From IMG/VR virus record IMGVR_UViG_3300021373_002158, positions 1 through 28,753 of that record: a stretch of 28,753 bases of DNA; one strand, written 5' to 3'. The stretch is from a virus. The position numbers and the translations under genes are program-made. Shown piece by piece: positions 9,001-15,100 of this stretch. Numbering within the stretch: the stretch's first letter is position 1; each line of letters starts with the position of its first letter. The notes beneath the pieces were generated by a model. That model did no database searches and was not told the origin of the DNA. It saw nothing but the letters and a program-made list of their open reading frames with translations.

Positions 9001-10587
9001 ACAGATAAAAATCTTTCCGAACCAATATCTAATTTTGAATTAACAGTTATTGATACCTTTACTGATAGTTTCTCTGCATGGCAATTTGGTGAATTAGATT
9101 ATATTGATAACATATCAAATTTACAAAATGGTATTAGAAAGAGGTTCCCATTAATATATAATGGCCAACTTTTAAGTTTCCAGAAAGATCCTTCTAATGT
9201 GGATTCTGCTGATATTGATATGAACACTTTGTTGATTATATTTGTAAATGGTGTTATACAAGATCCGGGTGTTAATTACACATTCACTGGTGGAACATCA
9301 TTTGTATTTACTGAAGCACCAGAAGAAACAGATATTGTATCAATATTCTTCTACAGAGGTACAAGAGGGGTCGATTCTGCGATTGTTGATGTTAATGAGA
9401 CTATCAAACCTGGTGATGTAGTTCAAGTTATCAAAGATAATTTGAATGCCAGCACAATTACTCAAGATTCTAGAGTTGTTGTTGGTATCACAAGTTCTGA
9501 TGTTATGGAAACAAATCTTTATACTGGTATTGGTATAGATGAAGATAACTTCAAACCATTAAGTTGGACAAAACAAAAAGTTGATAGAATTATCTCAAAT
9601 GAAATTGTATCAAAATCAAGAGATTCTATAGAAACTCAGGTTTATCCAACATCTAGAATTATCAAAGACTTTTCAACTTCTGATACTGAAATATTTGTTG
9701 ATGATGCCCAGTTCTTCAATTATGAGGAGAATGAATCTGCCATTGTCATATCTTCATTCGATGCTTTGATTGTTGATAGTATTGATCCTGTTTCTGCTGC
9801 GGTTACTGCTGTAGTTTCTGTGGCAGGAACTATACAATCTTTAGATATCGTAACTGCTGGTTCTGGATATACTGGATCTTCGGTAGAAGTTAAGATTGGA
9901 GCACCAAAACGTATTGGTGTCGGTATTGGCACTACAGCAACAGCTGTAATATCCATAGTAAATGGCTCTTTGAGCGGTACTGCCAACATTACAAATCCAG
10001 GTTTTGGATATTCTCAAACATCCCAACCAAAAGTTATTGTTCCATTCCCAACCCCAACATATGAGAATGTAACCGAAATCACTACCGTTGAAGGATTCTC
10101 TGGAATTGTTACTGGCATCACAACAACATCTGGGACTGGTGGAAATCCACTGGCACTCAAGTTTTTCTTAAATTCTACATCATTTACTAGTTTACTAGTA
10201 TCATATCCAATTTGTATCTTTGATACGACAGTTGGAAATGGTGTTACATCAATTGATGGTACTGACGCCTCAGTTGTTGGAGTTGGAACAACCTTCCTGG
10301 ATAATGTTTATTATATTCACAGTATTTCTGCTTCTGGTGGAAATGCAGAGATTATAACAAATGTTAAATCTGATAGTTCTATTGTTGGTATTGCAACTAC
10401 TGGAAGTATAACAATGCCATTAGGAAGGTTCTCCTGGGGTAAGTTCTCCAATCTCAGTAGATCATCATCTCCCATTTCTATTGGTGTTACTGGATTAACG
10501 GTTACTTCTGGATTAACTACTTTCCCAACAATTCAAAGACGTGGTTATGGATTGAGAGATACTGGGGCACTTAGAAAAGATCTATAA
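1..10587 (+). CDS. Giant YHYH-domain virion protein in the gene 7 position (5'-partial)
   Basis: The frame is open from base 1 to the TAA at 10585-10587, giving at least 3528 residues; the true start lies upstream. A YHYH-type domain is visible at about residues 793-880 (GWAYDGNPIYGPYGY, then NGRYCLTPEFP and GTYAYFCG). The rest is mostly repeats: about a dozen 'GSGY' units, at least six longer 'NHxF..G..V.Y' units, and two 'VxRGxxG' units. A glycine-repeat-poor block occupies about residues 1944-2467 and includes a YYQNLSYSVKS motif. Near the C-terminus (about 3070-3120) is a fibre-like segment, FVNGVIQDPGVNYTF. Lying directly before gp8, it occupies the place of T4 gp7, a baseplate wedge protein of about 1030 residues. 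I infer a baseplate-peripheral or adsorption-apparatus protein; direct homology to gp7 is not visible by eye. There are no signal or membrane segments. Confidence 0.85.
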   Translation, partial: FNSWVYNTSCRFNIDSISGSSFTLKTDIDKSSLRVNDSVDILTSNSNNVVFSGATVSSINGGLKQVILDNLGGFSPISGIEYDLRRNIKTASSSGLSIDVGNNTAFSDVQNTYNDDNQYFYVASNSLPSYEITRNLISKQIDSAVSGSTIQGYDSTTEKYSIISFSSLVNFLTGDSVYYQPESAPLFGLTEGIYYVKVTGSGNQIKLYSSRSFIDSDDYLEFNLPTQSSGYHRFILSSEKNLLITPRKILRKFPTPSNIDDSGKDKTEVGSVGMLVNGVEIINYKSDNKIYYGPLERVKIINSGSDYDVINPPTIEISRPSIGTTALVQPVVSGSVNSVLVDPSDFDISNVISVSITGGNGNGAILEPSLRKRYRDVSFSGVDISSGGGIDSSNETITFLSNHNFVDGQKIVYDKNGNSEIGIGTYGASNTDQGRTLKNGSVYYTKVVNNKTIRLFENDTDYYSGINTVGFTTIANQGIHKFRVFDGKNNISQIKVLNSGSGYTNRILRVKPVGVSTEENLVIFPNHNFKDGELVKYESTGSVISGLSTSNQYYVISDNNNSFRLANAGIGGTIKTNYTRKNYVKFESVGSGYHVFSYPDITININVSYGSNVTGIITATPIIRGEIIGAYLYESGTGYGSTTLDLHKKPLVSIKTGKNAQLKPIIVGGKIEKVVVLSQGSEYNAAPDLVVNGDGVGAVLRADVSNGSVTDVIVITSGSGYTQEKTTVIAKPPGSNALIDVDVRSLTLNNQYRFGDEILYPSGNGLQYGVVGYSTAIGNKFTVDDGNQHSPIIGWAYDGNPIYGPYGYSDPDDENSSLKLVESGYTLNTSNIPNRPSFDSGFFVEDYSFDSTGDLDVHNGRYCLTPEFPKGTYAYFCGIKTDSLSNNLVSEFPYFIGDTFNSKFYTENKKLDQTFDFNNSNLIRNTFPYKVSERYADNDFISESYEITNQTTKIDSVTTGSVESFTIVSSGEDYKIGDTANFNNDETNGGGVTASISRLTGKEIVDLSTSIETYEDAVITWKNQNQVEVFVDPYHPLLDGDYVTVSGLSTFLQGITKTHKIGVSTDHSSLNKQVPANATAGIVTDIYLSRNLNSVSVGSTIGIGTEVLSVLNIFDTEKVLRVKRGIVGSAHTSSTQVSLEPSTFTLPISVDYFNSKVNDRVYFNPRISIGVGSTSGIGIAVSFPLGEVTNIISIPTQSIYLPNHPFKTNQQVTLHKKSSSNPISVGTTSGDLPFNLPTSGNSQTVYVISKSKDFIGLTTSVGLTTNTDGLFFFNNGSDDYEYYLESDYTQVTGKIEKIRTTVSVSTDHQLKNGDKVVFEITPNLTVGIGTSTEVRVKYNSSIEKIVIDPVGFGSESIITSSNKINIENHGYKTGDKIFYDSSDLIASGLETGSYYVYRIDDNNFNLCETKYDVSLNPPTVVSIAGTGGSGQEFSLINPRIESYIGNNLKFDLSDSSLQGYEFKIYTNTTFGNEFVSVGNTTPFTVIGVGTVGVSTNASLTLNYNSSIPSKLFYNVEKSGYISTSDTSVSNYSTISIIESKYNNKEYQVIGAGSTTFDVALTGKPERLSYSTSNCSKIKYTTTSLNEKGGVAKLSILSGGFNYKKTPSFIDITSIEGKNASIIANSQSIGRIRNTTILDQGFDYSCDRTLRPEAYISPKINLKNSSEITNISVTDGGRNYYSLPELVVVSSVTREKIDSGFLSPVLTSNSITSVDIVRNPKGLPFGNVEIFAINNTNSIGINTIVTSVSGIATCYISTPTSGYTQPPFAVGDRIFVEGIENIDSSGTGFNSDDNGYQFFTVSSFQNTNPAVLEFDISGITTNPGTAKTNQTSYGNIVNYNDYPKFEVTTTYSNFLNGEKLSTDDGNGFVLRDLSVTESGDEYVKVYGSYNLSVGEILKGENSGSLATIESITNNKGIFDVRYSSEKNYEWSNSVGKLGVDYQVIADNDYYQNLSYSVKSPVTYEDLINPVNRLLHTSGLKNFADTEIEQAVNVGTSLTTTSESIVVRDILEEKRVDTINFYDNVVDIDTATNGNGQTKSKFLKLESKVLADYIRCSTNRVLKIDDFSTQFRNQSNVTEEYVDIVSYDNSYSEFLIQTVDPNGTQRQLTELIVLNNGSDSATLEKTSLYNTQNEIADIQAFVDEFGNLSLRFSPEDTADTDYDIKVLNSSFNSILSGISTQSIGFIDLVGANKLVGVGSTEIVVGFSTITTSSVYGKFQVYDQTLNEFNFVELEIDHDGENTYVSEFYSDGNSGTVGGLIGSFGVSIDSGILTLDFTNNSTNEILVRGKLIGFGSTSVGIGTYRFKTSAQTDGSERSIKLESNVSSGSTVFTANKSLISSVKSLVRVSYGDTTSIHQVLMIHDGTDVYTTQYPFISVGSTSGIGTFAGEYSGTDLVLSFYPDPDITGFYELQSLNKFFYEDSDVVNTPPDLTYGPVTEAVNLAFYNSKNGDRSDKVDFDLNYQGTPIFAKVFDPSDSTILDTETGIFTIDNHFFSTGERLNYTPNSSVIGLGFTSVGIGLTATEISGGVGIGTTDILPSTVYAIKINNNQFKVATTPLYASSGIGVTFTSVGSGNIHQFEMYKKLEKTVLSVDGVIQYPLAYNPLSYNLVDNGPQVSVASTYISVSGISSIRPADILKIDNEYVKVLAVGFGTTSSGPIDNVGITTLIEVQRGAVGTSATTHTDGTSFQVYRGSYNIEGSKIYFTEPPKGSADNVIDSSNLQEVFSSFNGRVFLKQDYSSNVIYDDISDQFTGIGQTYTLTTSGLNTTGISTGSGILLINDVFQTPTTDNNEGNNYELSESTGISSVTFSGITSSNGSIIIDPIYIEKNQLPRGGYIISLGSTNGLGYAPLVGASVTAVIDGSGSITAIGIGSTDVNGSGYRGPVSIAVTSSTGHGADVSVTVGAGGSLAFTINDGGTGYSQTNTFVSTPEPTYSNLEVTGVSRFGIGSTSETGTGLLLNLEVGASSTTGIGSTLFEVKSFNITRPGYGFRNGDVFKPVGLVTDKNLSEPISNFELTVIDTFTDSFSAWQFGELDYIDNISNLQNGIRKRFPLIYNGQLLSFQKDPSNVDSADIDMNTLLIIFVNGVIQDPGVNYTFTGGTSFVFTEAPEETDIVSIFFYRGTRGVDSAIVDVNETIKPGDVVQVIKDNLNASTITQDSRVVVGITSSDVMETNLYTGIGIDEDNFKPLSWTKQKVDRIISNEIVSKSRDSIETQVYPTSRIIKDFSTSDTEIFVDDAQFFNYEENESAIVISSFDALIVDSIDPVSAAVTAVVSVAGTIQSLDIVTAGSGYTGSSVEVKIGAPKRIGVGIGTTATAVISIVNGSLSGTANITNPGFGYSQTSQPKVIVPFPTPTYENVTEITTVEGFSGIVTGITTTSGTGGNPLALKFFLNSTSFTSLLVSYPICIFDTTVGNGVTSIDGTDASVVGVGTTFLDNVYYIHSISASGGNAEIITNVKSDSSIVGIATTGSITMPLGRFSWGKFSNLSRSSSPISIGVTGLTVTSGLTTFPTIQRRGYGLRDTGALRKDL
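481..708 (+). repeat. Long 'NHxF' module, copy 1 (divergent)
   Basis: The segment encodes SFSSLVNFLTGDSVYYQPES, then LTEGIYYVKVTGSGNQIKLY and ends SSGYHRFI. It keeps 'F..GD.V.Y', 'G.YYV', 'N.IKLY' and 'G.H.F' in the order of the clearer copies at 1190 and 1561. Confidence 0.6.
1190..1455 (+). repeat. Long 'NHxF' module, copy 2
   Basis: The segment encodes ITFLSNHNFVDGQKIVYDKN, LKNGSVYYTKVVNNKTIRLF and ends NQGIHKFRV. The order is 'NHNF.DG..V.Y', 'YY....N...RL', then 'G.H.F'. Confidence 0.7.
1561..1797 (+). repeat. Long 'NHxF' module, copy 3
   Basis: The segment encodes LVIFPNHNFKDGELVKYEST, GLSTSNQYYVISDNNNSFRL and ends FESVGSGYHVFSY. It is the closest relative of copy 2. Confidence 0.7.
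2230..2660 (+). other. YHYH domain segment within the giant virion protein
   Basis: This stretch encodes FGDEILYPSGNG, a GWAYDGNPIYGPYGY core, and after a spacer DLDVHNGRYCLTPEFPKGTY followed by YFCG. Aromatic and histidine residues around 'DGxPIYGPYGY' and 'NGRxxxTPEFPxGTYAYF' are the recognisable signature of the YHYH family, which also occurs in secreted bacterial proteins. Its biochemical role is not established to my knowledge. Within a repeat-rich baseplate protein it is the only globular, non-repeat domain I can name. Confidence 0.75.
3286..3420 (+). repeat. 'VxRGxxG' module, copy in giant protein (first)
   Basis: The segment encodes SVGSTIGIGTEVLSVLNIF and VLRVKRGIVGSAHTSS. The order (short Gly loop, 'EVLSV', then 'V-x-R-G-x-x-G-x-x-H') is repeated at 7847-8070 in the same protein and in two other virion proteins of this window. 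Confidence 0.6.
3592..3880 (+). repeat. Long 'NHxF' module, copy 4 (divergent)
   Basis: The segment encodes SIYLPNHPFKTNQQVTLHKK, SQTVYVISKSKDFIGLTTS and a variable acidic end. It preserves 'LPNHPF....V' and 'YVI....FIGL'. Confidence 0.55.
4086..4310 (+). repeat. Long 'NHxF' module, copy 5
   Basis: The segment encodes KINIENHGYKTGDKIFYDSS, GLETGSYYVYRIDDNNFNLC and ends GTGGSGQEFSL. The 'NHG..TGD.I.Y' and 'YYV.....FNL' core is intact. Confidence 0.65.
7446..7740 (+). repeat. Long 'NHxF' module, copy 6
   Basis: The segment encodes IFTIDNHFFSTGERLNYTPN, STVYAIKINNNQFKVATTPL and ends FTSVGSGNIHQFEMY. It contains an extra Gly/Thr loop (VGIGLTATEISGGVGIGTT) between the two halves. Confidence 0.65.
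7847..8070 (+). repeat. 'VxRGxxG' module, copy in giant protein (second)
   Basis: The segment encodes ILKIDNEYVKVLAVGFGTTS, then LIEVQRGAVGTSATTHTDGT. It is the clearest copy: an I-D-N-E-Y-V-K-V strand, a variable loop, and V-Q-R-G-A-V-G-T-x-x-x-x-H. Confidence 0.65.
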
Positions 10588-10590
10588 ATA
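10583..10590 (+). promoter_or_regulatory. T4-type late promoter (TATAAATA) before gp8
   Basis: The octamer TATAAATA matches the T4 late promoter -10 element exactly. It overlaps the TAA stop of the giant gene (10585-10587), and the gp8 ATG is 20 bases after its last base. Late promoters of this form are used by the phage sigma factor gp55 with the sliding clamp. A start site a few bases downstream would give gp8 a very short leader. Confidence 0.7.
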
Positions 10591-10609
10591 TAGAAAAAAG
10601 CTATTTACG

Positions 10610-12160
10610 ATGGCGGCAATTGTAACAGATCAGTTTAGAATATTAAATGCGAGTAATTTTATAGACTCCATTAGTGATACTACCAACAATTCATACTACG
10701 TTTTCTTGAGTTTGCCAAACCCAACTCAAGTTGGATTTGGTAGATCGACTAATTGGGATGATAATACACCAGTTCCTGTAGATAATTTTAATAATCTAAA
10801 TCATGTTGGCGAAACAATGATGTTTGGCAAAAAAGTCACATCAATCAATGCAAAAAGATTGATTAGACGAATTGATTGGGCAAGAGGAACTAGATATGAG
10901 ATGTATAGGCATGATTATAGTGCTTCTAACCTATCTCCAATCACACAATCAACGAGATTGTATGATTCAAATTATTATGTAATGAATTCTGATTATAAAG
11001 TTTATATTTGTATTGAAAACGGATCCTCTGGGATAAGTACAACCGGTAATGCTTCTCAGGATGAACCACTATTTACTGATTTAGAACCATCTAAATCTGG
11101 TGAAAGTGGTGATGGATATGTTTGGAAATATCTTTTCTCTGTAAATCCTAGTGATATTGTTAAATTTGATTCTACAGAGTACATTGCTCTTCCAAATGAC
11201 TGGAGCACCTCAACGGATGCTCAAGTATCAGCAGTTAGAGATAATGGAGATTCTGAGATATATGAGAACCAAATAAAAAAAGTATACATCAAAAATCAAG
11301 GATCAAATTATTCTGGTGGTCTTGGACAAGAAGTTGATATTCTTGGTGATGGATCTGGTGCAAAAGTTATTGTTGATGTTGTTAGTGGTAAGATAACAAA
11401 TACCACCGTTTCTTCTGGTGGTAAAGGATATACTTACGGTATGGTTGATCTTGGATCAATAAATGGCAGTGCTGCCGGAACATATGCTCACCTGATACCA
11501 ATTATCCCACCATCGAGGGGACATGGATATGATATTTACAAGGAATTGGGCGCTGACAAAATTTTAATCTATGCCAGATTTGATGATTCCACTAAAGATT
11601 TCCCAATTGATACTAAGTTTGCTCAAGTTGGAATTGTTAAAAATCCAACATCTATTGGATCAACATCATTATACATGGAAAATCAATTCTCTTCATTAAA
11701 TGCTATTAAGTTTTCTTCTGTAAGTGGAACTTTATCCGTTGGTGATAAGATTTCTCAATCCGTTACTGGTGGAATTGCTAAAGGATATGTTGCTTCTTAT
11801 GATAGTGAAACGAAAGTTGCTAAGTATTTTGTTGATCGCTCATTAACATTCAATCAAACAACTTTAGATGAAACTGATTATATTGGAATAACTACAGCAT
11901 CTAAGGTTCTAAGTTTTGAATCTTCATCAAACCCAGTTACTACTGCTAGTTTTTCTGGTTCTATTGATACAACCTTCACAGGAATAACAACTAATCCAAC
12001 TGGAACTAAGATAATTGATCTAGGATCTCAGTTTACAAATGGACTGGCAAATACTGAAATAAATAAAGGATCGGGGGATATAATTTATCTAGATAATCGA
12101 CCTCTGATTTCAAGGAACTCCAGACAAAAAGAAGACGTTAAAATTATCCTGGAATTTTAA
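10610..12160 (+). CDS. 8: Baseplate wedge subunit gp8
   Basis: This 516-residue protein is the homologue of T4 gp8, a baseplate wedge subunit that joins gp7, gp10 and gp53-type proteins in each of six wedges. The N-terminus (IVTDQFRILNASNFIDSI) and the RRIDWARGTRYEMYR segment fit the family. GDGYVWKYLF near residue 167 followed by EYIALP matches T4 gp8's GDGYVWEYLF and EYIVVP. The C-terminus IIYLDNRPLI with KIILEF mirrors T4's MIYMENRPPI with INILFTF. It is longer than T4 gp8 (about 334 residues), mainly through an insert at about residues 223-284 carrying two 'GSNY/GKGY' repeats like those of the neighbouring giant protein. A late promoter lies just upstream. No strong ribosome binding site is seen; this ATG is the first after that promoter. 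Confidence 0.92.
   Translation: MAAIVTDQFRILNASNFIDSISDTTNNSYYVFLSLPNPTQVGFGRSTNWDDNTPVPVDNFNNLNHVGETMMFGKKVTSINAKRLIRRIDWARGTRYEMYRHDYSASNLSPITQSTRLYDSNYYVMNSDYKVYICIENGSSGISTTGNASQDEPLFTDLEPSKSGESGDGYVWKYLFSVNPSDIVKFDSTEYIALPNDWSTSTDAQVSAVRDNGDSEIYENQIKKVYIKNQGSNYSGGLGQEVDILGDGSGAKVIVDVVSGKITNTTVSSGGKGYTYGMVDLGSINGSAAGTYAHLIPIIPPSRGHGYDIYKELGADKILIYARFDDSTKDFPIDTKFAQVGIVKNPTSIGSTSLYMENQFSSLNAIKFSSVSGTLSVGDKISQSVTGGIAKGYVASYDSETKVAKYFVDRSLTFNQTTLDETDYIGITTASKVLSFESSSNPVTTASFSGSIDTTFTGITTNPTGTKIIDLGSQFTNGLANTEINKGSGDIIYLDNRPLISRNSRQKEDVKIILEF
11278..11460 (+). repeat. 'GSNY/GKGY' repeat pair inserted in gp8
   Basis: The segment encodes KVYIKNQGSNYSGGLGQEVD, ILGDGSGAKVIVDVVSG and TVSSGGKGYTYGMVDLG. 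It has the same strand-turn pattern as the array in gp14 and lies in a part of gp8 that T4 gp8 lacks. Confidence 0.75.
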
Positions 12161-12162
12161 AA

Positions 12163-15100
12163 ATGCCACAGAAGACAAATTTAAATATCAATCCATATTA
12201 TGATGACTTTGATCCGTCCGATAATTTCTATAGGGTATTATTTAAACCAGGATTCCCTGTCCAAGCTAGGGAATTAACTACTCTACAGTCGATTCTTCAA
12301 GATCAAATTGAATCTTTTGGAAGTCATATTTTCAAAGAAGGATCAATGGTGATACCCGGAAGTATCACATATGATCCTCAATATTATGCCGTTAAGTTAA
12401 ATTCTGACCATCTTGGAATTGATGTTTCCCTTTACATCAAACAACTAGTTGGAAAAACACTACAGGGTCAAACAACAGGTATTACTGCTAAAGTAGTTAA
12501 TTTCTTACTCCCACCAACTAAAGATGTAGAATCGGCAACGCTATTTGTAAAGTATGTTGATTCTGATTCAGATTTTCAATTTACACCATTCGGTGATGGA
12601 GAGTTATTAATTACTCTTGATGATGTTACTTATGGAAATACAACTATAAATTCTGGTGATACTGTAGCATCCCTGATTGACTCTGATGCAACTGCTATTG
12701 GAGCAGCTGTAGGTATAACGCCAGGAGTCTATTTTATTAGGGGCACTTTTGTAAATGTGGATGAAGATACTTTAATCGTTACCCCATTTACAAATAACCC
12801 TTCTTTCCGTGTGGGTTTACAAATAAAAGAAGAGATTGTAAATGTTGGCATAGACACTTCTCTTTATGATAATGCTAAAGGTTTTTCAAACTTTGCTGCT
12901 CCTGGAGCAGATAGATTAAAAATCTCAACAATTCTGACACAAAAAGAATTAACAGATTTTGATGACAAGGATTTTGTAGAAATTATAAGACTTGACAATG
13001 GAGAAATAAAAAAATTACAAGATAAGTCACAATATTCAATAATTAAGGATTACTTTGCTAAGAGAACATTTGAAGAATCTGGAGATTACTCTGTAGATAA
13101 CTTTAATATCCAGGTTACTAATTCTCTTAATGATCGAATCTCCAATGAAGGTCTATACCTAGATACACAAAAGACAGAACAAGGTAATGATCCTAGTGAT
13201 GATCTAATGTGTGTTAAAGTTTCTGCTGGAAAGGCATATGTCAGAGGATATGATGTTGATCTTGTAGGGACAACAATTCTAGATGTTGAAAAACCAAGAG
13301 ATGTACAATCAGTATCATCCTCATTGGTCCCATTTGATATGGGTAATAGATTAAAACTTAATAATGTTACTGGAACTCCAGTTATTGGTGTAGATAATAA
13401 TAGCAATACTGTAGATCTTAACAATCAAAGAACTAGTGGATCTTCTGCCGGAACAGGAACTACGATAGGAACAGCGAGAGTTTATTCTTTCGGAACAGCA
13501 GATAATTCTTTCTCTTCAGATTCCTCTGAATGGGATTTATATCTGTTTGATATTCAAACATATACTATACTATCTCTAAACGAGTCCACACTGGCGGCAG
13601 ATTGCCCTGAGACCTCTTTCATTAGGGGTTTGAGTAGTGGAGCATCTGGATACACTGTAGGATCTCCTAGTGGGGCAGACATAACTATTAGTCAAACATC
13701 CGGAACTTTTATCGTTGGTGAGCAGATTCTTATTAATGAATCTAGAAGTTTAACAAGATCGGTAAAATCAGTTAAAGTTTATAATGCTGAAGACATTAAG
13801 TCCGTCTTCCAAAGATCTTCTGACCTCGGATTGGAAACAAACTTTGTAGGTGATACAGTTTTACAAAGGTATACACCTGATAAATTTACAATAACAGATA
13901 AACTACAAATTAATAACACTGGTATTGCTACTTGTCCAGGAAAAACTTTTACTGGAATTAGAAGCGATGCTATTATCAGATATCAAATTGCTGGTCTAAC
14001 TGATGAAACATTTAATAGAGTTCAAAGTGTTTCCTCTGATGGAACAACTCTACAGTTAGCAACTGTCCCAACAATTTCTGGTGTATGTGATGGTTCTTTC
14101 CCAACAACAGAAGTATTAACGACATTCTCTGTTGGACGTCCACAGATAGGCAATACTGAAGAGGCATACTTATACGCTCCTATTTCTGCTTCTAATGTAT
14201 CTTCAGTAGATTTGTCAAGTTCAAATCTGTTAGTTTCTAAACAGATCACAGGTCAATCAACAGATTCTGCTGGATCATTGACAATCAATGTTTCTTCGAC
14301 AGGAATTTCTAGCGCATTCTTTGAAAGTTTTGATGCGGAAAGATATTCCGTTTTCTATAGTAATGGTACTATTGAAGATTTGACAGATGATCAATTCACA
14401 TTATCATCAAATGCTACAGTACTTACTCTTACTGGTCTAACTCCAAGTCAATCTTCAAATGTAACTGTAAATGTTTCTGTTAAGAAAAATTCAATACAAA
14501 ACAAAACTAAAAATTATGTTAGGAGTCAAAAACTGACCATTGATAAAGTCAGTTCAGGCGTTTCAACTTCAATAAGTGGTCTAACAACAAGTAATTACTA
14601 CGGTTTAAGAGTTGACGATAGAGAAATTTCTCTTAATGTTCCAGATGTAGCAAACGTGATCGCTGTTTATGAATCTCTAGACTCTGGTTCACCAGTTTTA
14701 GATAAACTAACTTTTGTTTCTGGTTTAAGTTTAGATACAGCGTCAATTCTTGGTGAAAAAATAATCGGCCAAGAAAGTGGAGCAGTTGCTCAGTTGGCAA
14801 CTAGATTATCTTCAACACAAATTGAGTTCGTTTATTTAAACTCCAATAAATTTACTGTTGGTGAAACGGTAAACTTTGAAGAATCAAATATTACCAGTAA
14901 TATTGTTGCCATTTCTTTTGGAAATTATCAAAATCTAACAAATTCTTTTGATCTTAATAAAGGACAAAAAGATCAATATTATGATTACTCAAGAATCGTA
15001 AGAAAGAAATCATCACAAACACCTTCAAGAAAACTGTTAGTGGTATATAACTGCTATCAAGTACCATCGAATGATAATGGTGATGTTTATACTGCAAATT

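Noticed and set aside
984-10026. Minus-strand open frames inside the giant gene, often rich in Pro, Val and Ile
   Set aside because: They are complements of the Gly/Thr/Ser-rich repeats, have no ribosome binding sites, resemble nothing known and lie inside one continuous, clearly coding + frame.
12645-12652. TATAAATT and other TATAAA-containing octamers inside genes (for example near 15305, 18953, 6938)
   Set aside because: They do not match TATAAATA fully, lie deep in coding sequence without a gene start downstream, and are expected by chance in AT-rich DNA.
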